A DNA stretch of 37,817 nucleotides from Parachlorella kessleri (lineage: Eukaryota > Chlorophyta > Trebouxiophyceae > Chlorellales > Chlorellaceae), in assembly GCA_001598975.1 (NCBI GenBank), contig BBXU01000543.1, forward strand, positions 1 through 37,817, read 5' to 3'. The position numbers and the translations under genes were made by a program. Numbering within the stretch: position 1 is the first letter of the stretch; each line of letters opens with the position of its first letter. Below, piece by piece: positions 11,701-22,533 of this stretch. The notes under the pieces were generated by a model. The model ran no database searches. It saw nothing but the letters and a program-made list of their open reading frames with translations, and had not been told where the DNA came from.

Positions 11701-13708
11701 GCAGGCTAGCAGGCAATCACACCTCCTAGGCCACAGTCCATCACCGCATTAGTCGGTGACAAACGTGCCAACTGCCGAGTGCAGTCCGGAAGTCAGGCAG
11801 GTTCAATTGTAAGGTTGCGGCTCCTAAAGTTTTTGCCAAGCACTGACCTGCACTCGCGGCACAGTCAGCCCGTTGCCAATGGCAAGGCCTTTCAAGTTGA
11901 TGGGCCTGAAGAGCTCCTTGCCAGCATTAGCCAGGAACACGCGGCTGGCAACAGCTGGGACGTAATGGCCCGCATAACTCTCGCCTGCGTACAGGGCCAG
12001 CAGAGCGTGGATCTTCACAGCTTAAACACATAAAGGTGATGGAGACTCCCCAATGGCGGCAGGCCGCATTGTTCTTCTGCGCTCAACTCCAGCCCACCAG
12101 AGTGCCAGCCTACAAGTCCTCCTACAGCGAGGCATACATCTTCCCCTTGTCCATCAAGAGCCATCCGCCCTGTGGCAGCACCTAGCTGCAGCACACCACA
12201 CACAGTGCACGTACCACCGCTGCCACCTGGCTCAGAGCAGCCTGCGCCCCGGCAGCAGCTCGGCTGCCCACAACTCATACCACAAACTGCAGTCCACAGC
12301 CAGCAAGTTCTTCCAGAGGTAACGGGGGACAGCTTCCACTCACCAGTGACGAAGAAGGGTCTGTCGGCCAGCTCTGGCAGCGACTTGAAAAACTCCACCA
12401 GAAAGTCGAGCATGTCATTAGCCACGCAGACTTCGTCGTAGCACCGGTCTCGGTCGTCCTCGCTGTAGCTAAACCCAGTGTTGATGGGCTGCAAGGGCAG
12501 CATGCAGGCGAGGAGCAGTATAAAGGCAAGCAACAGCGCAGCACTGGGCCATTACAAGAGGAGGCCCCGACACCTCACTTTCCAAAGCCCACAAATGGCA
12601 GGCAACATGCTGCTGCCACGCTCGCAACACCACACTGTCAACTGTGGATGCTGCTGTGGATGCAACAAAACCTCATGCTCCGTGCACGGTCTGTGGCTGG
12701 CTCTGATACAGCCCTGCTCCTACCCAATACCACTTTGGCTCCAGCAACTACACCCCATGCAGCCAGGTGTTCCACAAGCCCGCCCCTATAGAACACCCAC
12801 AGGGGCGCCTTGCCCCTACCTGGTCCACATAGATCATGTGGCTATTGACGTCCCACCCATACTCAGTCTCCTCCAGCTCCAGGTCCTTGGTGATGGTGAA
12901 GGGACCATTCTCAAAAAAGACAGCCAGCTCAGAGGAGCACCCCGGGCCGCCTGCAGTACGCCCAGGCGCAGCATCACGTCAGCCTGGCTATGTGCAACAG
13001 CGGTCCCTGGAACACAAGAGACAGCCAGCTCTCAAGAGCACCCTGCGATCCCTTGACGACTGCTCCTCCAGGGGTAGGTCAGATCTATCACCTGCGTCCA
13101 GCTGGTTGGCACATGCCTATTGACCAGCGCATAGTGGCCGTGGTGCTGCTAAGCAAAAACTCTAGCAGCCAACCCAGCACAGCCCTCCTCACCCGTCATC
13201 CAGAGCACCACAGGCGCGGTCTCAGGCGCGTTGCGGGCGGAGAAGTAGAAGAAAAACATGTGTGCGTCATATGTCCTACACGGCGAGCAGTTATCTATGT
13301 CTTACACTAGCCAAAAGGCAGTATGCACTGTGGCCCAGCAAATCAAAGGGTAGCATGACTCTTTGACGACTTGAGCCGCCCTATCAGGCCTTCTGGTGTG
13401 AAAAATATACACTTGAACAGTCAGTTCCGGCGGCACCTGTTGAGCTTGAAGTAGCCGCTATACCGCTGGGGCTCCTGCAGGCCCTCCACAGGACCTAGCT
13501 TGGGAGTGGTTACGTTCAACCTGTTCATCACCAGCCTACCATCGCTGCTGCGGATCCCTTGGGCATTACCATACCCAGAGGTGGTCACGTTCAACCTGTT
13601 CATCACCAGCCTGCCACCGCTGCTACGGGTTCCCTGGGCATTGCCATACCCAAAGCAGAGTATGCCTAACGTAAGAAGGGTACACCTCAGGGTTGTCATG
13701 ATCTTCAT
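8731..13708 (-). CDS. Secreted/vacuolar serine carboxypeptidase (S10 family, plant SCPL47-49-like)
   Basis: Twelve exons in transcript order: 13708-13437, 13275-13193, 12950-12820, 12488-12344, 11984-11848, 11583-11512, 11249-11061, 10736-10681, 10266-10200, 9942-9869, 9529-9379 and 8925-8731. They encode 523 residues. The start MKIMTTLRCTLLTLGILCFG is a signal peptide. S10 signatures appear in order: YSGYFKLNR, PVVLWMTGGPGCSSELAVFF, TEYGWDVNSHMIYVDQP, GESYAGHY (catalytic Ser213), AIGNGL, IYAGDQDLICNWLGN (catalytic Asp404) and GHMVPMDKP (catalytic His461). WMTGGPG instead of WLNGGPG is the form seen in the SCPL47-49 plant clade. Known role: removal of C-terminal residues in vacuole or secretory compartments. 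The mature N-terminus carries a 25-residue tandem duplication, and the donor of exon 11 is triplicated. The C-terminal 45 residues are Ala/Gly-rich and not conserved. The gene diverges from HSF and converges on the UBAC2-like gene. Confidence 0.93.
9221..9425 (-). repeat. Three tandem 69-bp units containing an exon end and its splice donor
   Basis: Units start at 9221, 9290 and 9359 and are nearly identical. On the minus strand each contains codons for GPLSFVKVFGA, then gtgagt. The first unit reached in transcription supplies the exon 11 end (9379). The others offer equivalent donors ending at 9310 and 9241. Confidence 0.9.
13506..13655 (-). repeat. 75-bp tandem duplication inside exon 1 of the carboxypeptidase
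   Basis: Copies at 13506-13580 and 13581-13655 each encode a 25-residue unit containing GYGNAQG, RSS and RLVMNRLNVTT. The duplication keeps the frame and doubles an NVT glycosylation sequon just after the signal peptide. Confidence 0.9.
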
Positions 13709-14012
13709 GATCGCCAGCTGCAAGTGGAGTGATCCTAGAAGGGGCCGCTGCAGCCCTTGGTAATGCCTGTCGTTTATGACAGCCACCACGCGAGCACCCC
13801 TGGAAAAGGCCAAGGAAAAGGTGCCACGCAAGCAGCCAGCTGTGGGGCCAGGGTGGAGACAGGACAAAACAGCAGTACATGACATAAGTTAAGTGCCCTG
13901 GACAAAGAGGTCTGTCCCCCAGTCCTGCCTGTGTTACATCTGAGCTACACACCTCCGTGTTGGTCCGGTGACCTGCTTCGTAGCTCTGGCGCCTGTCCCG
14001 GGGCATGAGAGC
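13709..14012. promoter_or_regulatory. Divergent promoter region between carboxypeptidase and HSF
   Basis: The two start codons point away from each other and are only 304 bases apart, so both 5' UTRs and promoters must share this stretch unless there are remote 5' UTR exons. I see no clear TATA box and no clean heat shock element (alternating nGAAn/nTTCn). Confidence 0.45.
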
Positions 14013-14016
14013 ATGA
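14005..14016 (+). promoter_or_regulatory. Minimal uORF overlapping the HSF start codon
   Basis: ATG AGA GCA TGA begins eight bases upstream of the HSF ATG in another frame. Its TGA shares the bases ATGA with the HSF start. It could tune initiation or reinitiation if it lies within the transcript. Confidence 0.35.
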
Positions 14017-17000
14017 GCCGTAGGAACGCGCACATTGAGAGGGAGAGGAGCCAGGTTGCTCCTCCCCCCTTTCTGACCAAAACGTAGGTCCCCTCCCGGC
14101 TTAGGATCACCAACTCAGTTTTGCGCTCTCATAAGCTCTTCGTAAGTGGCCTGCGGTTACTCTTTTCTGACCCTTGGCCTGGATTACGTGCAGGTATGAC
14201 ATTGTAGACGACCGGGGCACCGACAGCGTGGTTTCCTGGGGCGCTGAAGGCCAGAGGTGGGTTGTCAGGACTTGTTGCCAGTCGCCGGCCTCCGGTGCTG
14301 CATGGTGGCTGCGGGCGGTGTCTGTTACAACACACCTGCCTGACACACCTGGCTGACACGTCGTCAAAGTGCGCTTTGCAGTTTCATTGTGTGGAAGCCA
14401 GCTGAGTTTGCTCGGGACCTGCTGCCGCTACACTTCAAGCACAACAACTTCTCCAGCTTTGTCCGGCAGCTCAACACCTATGTGAGTCCTGCCTTGGCGC
14501 AACTGCTGCTCCTCTTGCCTGGCAGTGTGTCTTGCACATCTCGGGTCCGCTGCACCTTTACAGGCAACACCTATGGGAGTCCTGCCTTGGCGCAACTGCT
14601 GCTCCTCTTGCCTGGCAGTGTGTCTTGCACATCTCGGGTTCGCTGCACGTTCACAGGTTTCGTAGAGTTTGTTATATGTTCTGTATTCTAATACACGCTG
14701 AGTGGCTTGCCAGCAAGCAGGTTCATTTGGCATTCCTGATTACCTTACCCTTGCCTTGCAGCATGCCCCATGCGGTATCATTCAGTTGTGGGCAGACTTC
14801 CACGGGCCTTGTATTGTCGCTGTAGTGTGGGGTGAACGGAATGCTCTTTGTTTGATAAGCGCTTTCCGTTTGACAAGCCAAGCCTGACAAGCCAAGCCTG
14901 CATGACAGCAGTTGTGCTGACGACAGGCCTTCATTCCACAACTCACAGGGCTTCCGCAAGGTGGACCCCGACCGGTGGGAGTTCGCCAATGAGTACTTCC
15001 TGCGCGGCCGCCGCGACCTGCTGGGCGAAATCCACCGCCGCAAGCCATCCGCATCCCACGGCGGCTCGCACAGCTCGCGCGGCACCTTCGGCGCTGGTAG
15101 TGGCACCGAGCTGGCCGGCGTGGGCGGGCACCAGCTGATAGAGGTCGGGTTTGGGGGCGCGGGGCCCGCCAACTGGCAGCAGGAAGTGGAGGCGCTGAAG
15201 CGCGACAAGACGGTGCTGATGCAGGAGGTTATTCGCCTGCGGCACCAGCAGCAGGTGTGGAGCAGGGGTGATTGAGGGCAGGGGCAGCAGATGGGAGGGC
15301 AGGGCAGCAGATGGGTGGAGGTAGGGTTGCCAGCCTTGGCCCTGACTGTTTTGAAACCAAGGCTGGTTGATGTGATGTGAGCTGGTATAGTGGCTACATG
15401 GTATGGCATTGATCCTCTCCTGGTGGGCTTGGTAGGGTTGTGAGCCATCATACAGAGCATGTCATGGCAGCGCATGGCCTTGCTGAGGGTTGCCTTGCAT
15501 GCAAGGCGGTCATGTGCCAGTCCAACTGGTACCGCCACTCAGATGGAGGTGCGATAATTGCAGATACTTAGCCAGCTCGTCCTACTAGAGTGCATCTTGT
15601 CTGCTTTGCAGCAGCCCAGACCTGCACCACTGGTAACCCAGACCAACGAGGCTTCCTTTTGCAGGCCAATGACAAGGAGATCAAGGCTCTCCAGGACCGT
15701 GTGGAGCTGAATGAGCAGCGGCAGCAGCAGATGGTGGCGTTTCTGGCGCAGGCCATGCAGCACCCCGCACTGGTGCAGCACCTCATGTCCTCACAAGTCA
15801 AGCGCATTGATGACGGCAAGCGTGAGTGTGTCTGCTTGGCCTGCTTTTGTGCCTTGGTGGGAGGCTGCGCAGGAGTTGAGGGCTTAGTGCGAGACAAGTG
15901 TGATGCTGTCACTTGCAAAGAGCTGCCTGGCAAGGCCTGCAGTATCCTGGGATGCTGATATATAGAGTCTGGGGCAGTTTTTCGCGGCAGGGGCCTTGCC
16001 TTGGTGCATGCTACTGCACCTGGTGCAGTCCTTGTGGTCGACTATGGAGCACCTTGTGCCACCAACTGCAGGGCGCAAGAAGCGACGGGCTGGGCGGCAG
16101 GATGGTAGCGGCAGTGACGGCTCAGATGAGATGGCCATCCACGATGATGCCGGCCAGCTGATTGTGCACCAGTCCAATCCGCTGGCAGACCTTGCTGCAG
16201 CCTTCATGAAGCTGATGGCCCCGCCTGTCAGCAAGGGTGCGGCCACTGTGGGCGCTCCAGGCAGCAATGGTCGCTCAGATGTCATAGTGTATGACATGGG
16301 TGATGCTGCAGCACTGGATGCAGCGCTGGACGGCATGCACCTACCCAGCAGCACTGAGGCCGTTGGTGGGACTAATGGCGAGATGCATGCAGCGTCGGTG
16401 CGACAGCGCGGCAACGCGCCTATCATACAGGAGCCAGGTGCAGCAGGCGGCCGCGCAGCAGGCGGAGCGGCCTCACTGGCCATGCCGGCCATCCCTCCTG
16501 CAGGGGCAGCCGGCATCAGCGGCAGCGGGGCAGCACCCTCAGCTGACCTTTTCGCCTCGGGCGGCACGCCGCTCATCATAGGCAGTGTGCCAGTGGCAGC
16601 AGCAGGGGAGGCGCCCCAGCGGCCGTCGGGTGCCGCCGGTGCGGCGGCAGCGCCGCTGCCTGAAGTGCCGTCGCTGCACAACTTTGTGCCGCTGCCAGGC
16701 ACCTCTCTGGCAGGGCAGCAGCCCAGCAGCTCCGGCACAGCCAGCGGGCCGACACTCTCTGATGGCAATGGTGCCCTTGGTGGCCTGTCTGCCGGCGGCG
16801 GAGGGCCTGGCTACCCGGGCCTCACAATCACGGAGGTCACGTCGCCGGTAATCGACATGCCGGACCTGGATGGCTTGGACCTGGGGCTGGACGACCCCTC
16901 CCTGGACATCATGCCCTCCCAGGTGTGCACAGCTTTTCAGGAACCACTATCCCAGCCTGCTGCTGCGTCAGTGCTCACGGTGTGGTATACTGCTATGGCC

Positions 17001-17471
17001 TGACAAGGAGTACAGCACCTGCGGGTTGCATTTTTCTGCTGAAATGGCATAGGTAGGGTTTGCATAACTAGTACAGTTGTAGGCTGGTACAAGGACCAGT
17101 GGGGTTGATATGTCTCCAGCATAGCCTCTGCTCATCTTGATGCCTGCACCTGCCCACCAGGCACCCACCCTGCTTCTATCATTTCACCGCAGGAACTCTC
17201 CCACCTCCTCATGGCCGATGATGACCAGACCGTACTGAGCCCCACCATGTGGGGTTCGCCACCCCTAGGGAGCCCACTAGCAGCAGCCGTTGCCGCCAAT
17301 TCTGGGCTTCCCACCCAGACAGTGGCAGCGCACCCAGCTGCGATGGGCGGCGTGCCTGTGGGGGCGCGAGTCGTGCCGCAGGACATGGTGCCCGCCAAGC
17401 AGGAGCCGCTGATTGTGGGTGCTACAGGGCCGCAGGTGGTGGTGGCACACCCGCCCCGGCCGCTCGCCTAG
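14013..17471 (+). CDS. HSF1: Heat shock transcription factor (HSF1-like)
   Basis: Seven exons, 14013-14083, 14194-14256, 14382-14481, 14949-15254, 15665-15821, 16072-16922 and 17193-17471, encode 608 residues. The DNA-binding domain (about 17-115) is complete across four exons: [65 protein letters not shown] and HRRKP. A heptad-repeat oligomerisation region follows (about 150-225, [20 protein letters not shown] to [18 protein letters not shown]). A basic cluster [10 protein letters not shown] near 233 is a likely nuclear signal. The rest is Ala/Gly/Pro-rich with an acidic patch ([17 protein letters not shown]) and [12 protein letters not shown] that could activate transcription. Known role: trimerises on heat stress and binds heat shock elements in the nucleus. 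Oddities: the donor of exon 3 lies in a 93-bp tandem duplication, and a four-codon uORF at 14005 overlaps the start codon. Confidence 0.94.
14472..14657 (+). repeat. 93-bp tandem duplication spanning the HSF exon 3 end and donor
   Basis: Copy 1 (14472-14564) contains the exon end AACACCTAT followed by gtgagt. Copy 2 (14565-14657), inside the intron, is nearly identical but reads AACACCTATGGGAGT, so the donor GT has become GG. Confidence 0.9.
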
Positions 17472-18292
17472 GGGATCCTCCCTGAGCGGCCAATGTACAA
17501 ATACACTGACGGAAAAGACTTGTCATGGTGGGGTTACGAGCCTAGCGAGTTTGTTACGTTCCTGCCAGATCGAAGCTGCCTCCAGTGCTTTGCCAGCATG
17601 AGGTTCCTTACTTCGCCACCTGCTGCCCTTGTGTGCCACAGACCGTGGGAGGGCTTGGCTGGGTGTCCTTGATGAGTCCTGTGTGGATCACTGTCTGTCA
17701 TGCAACCTACATTCGTTCTCTTTCAACTGACTGTCGTCCTCACTGCTGCTGTGGTTAGTACTCCTCTCTCAACCTTGTCGTGCACCTGGGATATTGTGCT
17801 GAATTTGGCATCCTGTTCTAATGGAAGTGTTTGTAGCGCACAGTCAGCACCAGCCGGCCAGGCTGTTGTATTGGACAGCTGCGGCAAGTGGAAGAAGCCT
17901 GTGATGCGAGGTCCTGGCATGCGTGACCTTTTTCTGTTCTTGAGCGTCTATAATAAGACGTGCTCGCCAAATCCTCCTCTGCTTGAGGTGCTCTCTGGCC
18001 CTCCTCCTTCCCTTTTGCCCATTTTATTTTGCCATTACTTGTTGCTTGTATTGCGTGTTGCGTGTGCTGGTTGTGGCCTGGGGTACTCGAACATTCTCAA
18101 GCCCCGGTGTAATCGTGGAAGTGTGCCTGCCACCGTGTGTGGGCACATTGCCGGGCCTCATGTTGTTGGTCTTATGCATTGGTGTTTGCATGGACGTAAC
18201 TTTCTCAGTGTCGTTGACTGGTGCGAATGCATCCAGCGGCTGTTTGGGATGCACATATCACCGCTCCTTCCGCGCGCAACAGGAGTTGCTTC

Positions 18293-18297
18293 TGTAA
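18293..18297 (+). terminator. Candidate TGTAA poly(A) signal of HSF
   Basis: TGTAA in the context ttctgtaacac lies about 820 bases after the HSF stop. An earlier alternative is at 18108. Confidence 0.35.
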
Positions 18298-18948
18298 CAC
18301 ACACTTTCTATTCACGTGCCCGTTCTCCCAGTGCTGAATTGATACATCTGCATGCCCCTAAGCAGGGGAAGGCACCAGTCGTGCCGACAAAAATGATTGC
18401 CAACATTGCCCTGCGTTGCATTGTAGGTGTCACTGTAAAGGATTGTTGTGGTTTCACAGCCCAGTCACACCAACAGCCACCCAGTTGACAGCTATGTGTC
18501 ATGCAGTGCCAGCCTCTGTCGGCCTTCAGCAAGGTCTTTCCTGCTACCTTGTATCAGCTTTGAGTACTCTAGTTACCAGCAAAAGCAGGAAGGCTTACTC
18601 ACACCAGCAAAATGTGTCAGAGCACTCCCGCAGAGTTGATAGTCAGCTTCAACAACGTGACTGTGGTGCACATACTGCGCTGACCAGAGGTGCCATGCTC
18701 TACCTAGGCCTCAGAGCAGCACTTGCAGGCTCTGCCCGACATCTATTAATCAGCAACAACTAGTCATCAGCAGCATGAACAAACGAGATCAACCTGGGCC
18801 AAGGCCATGAGGTCTAGGTCCCAGACGGCAGCCAAGCCTCCTGAGCTAAGGGTACTTCCACCCATGGTGCCAAATCACATCATTGAGGACTCCCGCTCAG
18901 CTGTAACGACCCAGACATGCCACCCACATCGATTTGCACAAAAAACAC

Positions 18949-18953
18949 TTACA
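18949..18953 (-). terminator. TGTAA poly(A) signal of GPX
   Basis: TTACA on the plus strand reads TGTAA on the minus strand, 62 bases past the GPX stop codon. Confidence 0.35.
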
Positions 18954-19014
18954 GCTGTTTGGTCACATCGATGTCCCATACAAGCTTGGTGGCCAACACA
19001 TCCCAGTACTGCCT

Positions 19015-21236
19015 CTACAGCAGGGACTTCACATCGGACTCGATGGCCCTGGGAGCGGTTGTGGACGCGTAGCGCTTGACCACCTTCCCATTGCGGTCGA
19101 CCAGGAACTTGGTGAAGCTGCGGGGGCAGAGAAGCACAAGAGAAAGCAGGGCTTACTAAGTAATCGGCAGCGACCCAGCCTGGGACCTGACTGCTTAGGC
19201 CACTTCGGCCTGAGTGTATATGCACATGCCCCCGGCTGTAGTATACTTGTAACGACAGCTGAAGCCACAGAGGCAAACTACAGGCCCGCCCCTTGTCCGG
19301 TCTGATTTCCAGTCGATGCAGACATGCAGCTGTTTGCCCAGCAAGTCTACACTGAGGACAGAACTCACTTCCACTTGATGTCGCTGGTCAGCAGGCCCCT
19401 GCATTTGGAATTCAACAAGCTATAAATAGTGGAATGTGTCAACCTTAAGGTCTGACACCAGCGCGCCCCAGTAATTGTAATACACGAGTCGTGCTGCAAG
19501 TAAGGCAAGCACATCAAGGCTCCTGCGGCCAGGGACAAAGTAGGTATTTCAACCGTTGCAACACTTACCCCTGCTCCTTCTTCAGATAGTCCCAGAGAGG
19601 CTCAGCTGCAAGAGCACAGCCACCAGCAGCTACCATCAGCTCACACACCATCAGCCTAACACACCACAACAACATCATGGCCCAGGTTGACCACCGTGTC
19701 CCCCAATTGTTTACCAGGATGCGTCAGCAGGCAGCAGGGCCCATGCCCTGGTACAGGCCAGCACCACCAATGCACTGCATCGACAACGCATCCACAAGCT
19801 GCCATGCACGGTTGGTCCTGCAGCAGCAAGCCCACAATCCGGGGGCAGGGTACCCAGCAGCCCTAGAAGCAGCTGAGCGCACCGTTAGGCCCATTGACGT
19901 CCGTCTTGGCCATCAGCGGGAAGTTTGCGCCCTGCCGCTGTGCGAACGACTTGATCTCGCCGCTGCTGCCGGGCTCCTGGGACCCTGCAACGCCAGGTGC
20001 CACAGGCAATGAATACTTGTCTGGTGCTGCTGGAGCCCATCGCTGCATGCCATGCGGCTGCTGCCGCTGCTGCTGCCAACCCTCTTGCCTAGCAACCAAA
20101 AACCCGAGAGGGCAGGCCGCCTTCCATGGCACGATGCATGTCATTTCAAGAGATGGACATGACTGTCAGCCTGACTAGCATACCCCATAGCTGGCGTGGC
20201 GGGAGGGCTGGCCACCGTGAAAAAACCTGGACTTTCATCGTATAGATCCCAAGGCATCAGCCCATCTGCAATCCCCCGTCCTGGTCTGACATGAGTGTGA
20301 CCACCATGTATGTGACGGCAAGTAGAGAGCGAATCCACAGCTTTAGGCCTATGCCGCCATACCAAGACTCACCAAACTGGTTGCAAGGGAACGCGATCAC
20401 CTCCAATCCCTTGTTGTTGTACTTATCATAGAGCTCAACAAACTCCTGCACAAAGCAGTTGGGAATGCCCGTGTCTACCAGGCAGGGGAAATCCTTCCGA
20501 CCCTTCACAAGCACTTATGGTGATGAGGGGAAGCTTGGGGCAAGCAGAGTCTAGAGAAAATCCGACCATAAATCCGTGACCTTTCTGTAAGTAGGTCCAA
20601 TAGCTACAACCCCCAGTTAAGTCTTTGGGCGGCCCTAGAGTGAAAGAGCTCCAAAGGCCCGCTTTCTTTGGAGACAGGAGGTAGGCAACTACACACCTTG
20701 TACTGCAAGCACACACACACAGGGCAAGGGTTACACTGCGGTGGTCGCGGAGGCTCAAGCTTCAGTGATAACTAGTAGCACACAGCGTGGAGGGTAACAA
20801 GGTGCAGCAGTGCGTTGAGCACCTACCTGGGGAGTGAAGCCACACTGGGAGGCTACGTTGACAATAAGTAGCACCTGCGACAGCAAGCTTACCACTCGTC
20901 CAGGGTATAACACAACAGCTGCACCCGGGCAACAAGGTTAAGGTCCTTGCCAGGACTCGCCTTGCCCTTGTACTGGCTTAGATTAACATCCCTGCCATCA
21001 ATCGACTTGACGGTGAAGTCATAAATGGTGCCCTCGGTCTTTGCTGTGCCAAAGAGAGCCAGCACCGGCGTGGACCTGCCAAGCTTCTGGACTACTCTCT
21101 TGGATGTCCCTGGTGCCACAGAGCTGTTGCCAAAGAAGCCACCGAAGCTCCTTGTAGCGAAGCTGCGCTTGGGGACTGTCCTGGGCCCCGCGATCACTAC
21201 CCCAGTTCGGGCAGCGGCAGCAACAGCGCTCTGCAT
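19015..21236 (-). CDS. GPX: Glutathione peroxidase (GPX4/PHGPX-like, Cys form, probably plastid-targeted)
   Basis: Seven exons in transcript order, 21236-20961, 20874-20827, 20445-20373, 19984-19883, 19605-19569, 19398-19369 and 19117-19015, encode 222 residues. The first 65 residues are Ala/Arg/Ser/Thr-rich and look like an organelle transit peptide. The GPX fold follows: [34 protein letters not shown] (peroxidatic Cys103, codon TGT, not selenocysteine TGA), [43 protein letters not shown] and [20 protein letters not shown]. Cys, Gln, Trp and Asn of the catalytic tetrad are all present. Function by family: reduction of H2O2 and lipid hydroperoxides with thioredoxin or glutathione. The helix that carries the resolving Cys in plant GPX reads [15 protein letters not shown] and has no Cys. 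The first intron uses a GC donor (AAG|gcgagt). Other frames at that junction break the conserved sequence. Confidence 0.93.
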
Positions 21237-22533
21237 GACAACCTGAGTTACAACAAGCTCTGATCAAGACGAAAAGATGCAGGATGGTGCGTTGGTGGGT
21301 GTGCACACGTGTGGCGATCGATCCCACCTGTGATGCTTTGCATGCTGTCAATAAAGAGAGGGCGCGATTTCGGAAGCTAAGCAACAGCCCAGCACCTTAG
21401 GATCTAGGAACACAAACGTGCCAGCTACCCGCTGATTATGATTGGGTGCTGATGATAGAGTTCGGCAATGCTGGCAAGGCAGATGCGCAGATGATGCACA
21501 GTGGTGGCACCTTAAGGCCAAGCTTGCCAAGGTTGCATGTGTCCTGCGCCCGGAGTAGTGCACATAAGACACATGCCGCCTTTAAAGATGAGATGGGATG
21601 TGCTGTGAGACCACCATATGATTGCCTGCCTTGGTATACCCGGGCGTGAGCGCCCTTGAATCCCCGACAACTGCATTACATCACGGGACCAGGAGCAAAA
21701 ACAAGGTGGCTTGCAGAAGGATTGCACCCTTTGGGACCAACAACAAGGGCGAGTAGGCAGACAGACAGCAGGTCTTCGCCCACACTAAGACACCGAAGTC
21801 TTGAGCAATGCTGAAAAGTGTCAGGACAGGCAAGCACGATTCGTTCGTTGTCAAAATGAAATTTAACTCCCTCACATGGAAAAATCTGCACGAGGTAAAC
21901 AAAGTACCAGTTGAAAGGTACCCTAGCCTGCCAGTTTGCTAACCCGGACTGGGCTGGCAAGTGCCAAACCACAAGCGGAGGCACATGCAAGTGTTATATA
22001 ACGCATAGAAAACGTCATACCCAGCATTTGTACCAATTCACATAAGATATAAGGGAAAAGCACGGAAACTAATACTGGTATTTGCAACACTTTGCGGAGC
22101 ATTCTGCACTATGACTACATAGTGAGGCGTATCGCATATCATAAGAATTGACCGGGGGTGAGGGGTATGGTATCCAGGGGTGGAGCGCACTGTTGAAAAC
22201 TGAAATGTGCCTTAGGAAAAGTTGCGGCCCCTGAAACCACGCCCTCAGCTGTGCAGACAAGACTAATGAAGACAATGACCTGACAGGGTAGGTTTGGCTG
22301 GAGGACACCGATCGGTGGATGTGGTGCCTGGGTCTGGGATGGTTGTGTTGGTAGAGGTGGTTTATTGTGGCACAAGGACATGAGTGTTGACCAGTCTAAT
22401 TGAAACAGGAAGGACAAATACACGAGTGACAATAAGACTGAAGAAGTACGCAGGTGCTCACCACTTTGTGGCCATTGGAAAGAACTCCTTGGCAGGGCCC
22501 TTGTAACCCCATGGAAGGCCAACATGTTGGCTT
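21237..22533 (-). other. GPX upstream region and Kazal-fasciclin 3' flank
   Basis: No coding exon is supported. A minus-strand TGTAA at 21676-21680 could end the upstream Kazal-fasciclin transcript. The GPX promoter must lie between there and 21237. No clear TATA box was seen. Confidence 0.45.
21676..21680 (-). terminator. Candidate TGTAA poly(A) signal of the Kazal-fasciclin gene
   Basis: TGTAA on the minus strand, about 850 bases past the proposed stop codon. It is a candidate only. Confidence 0.25.

Larger units (their letters stand above)
17472..19014. other. Convergent 3' flanks of HSF and GPX
   Basis: No conserved coding sequence was recognised. Plus-strand TGTAA signals occur at 18108, 18293 and about 18428. 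The 18293 signal is about 820 bases past the HSF stop. A stop-free plus-strand frame of 262 codons (17700-18488) lies here and is discussed as a finding. Confidence 0.45.

Noticed and set aside
14723..16768. Minus-strand open frames of 271 and 294 residues (14723-15538 and 15884-16768)
   Set aside because: They lie mostly antisense to HSF exons 4-6, whose G/C-ending codons create stop-free antisense frames. No domain is visible.
20827..20874. Selenocysteine in GPX
   Set aside because: The catalytic codon is TGT (Cys), not TGA, so no SECIS element is needed.
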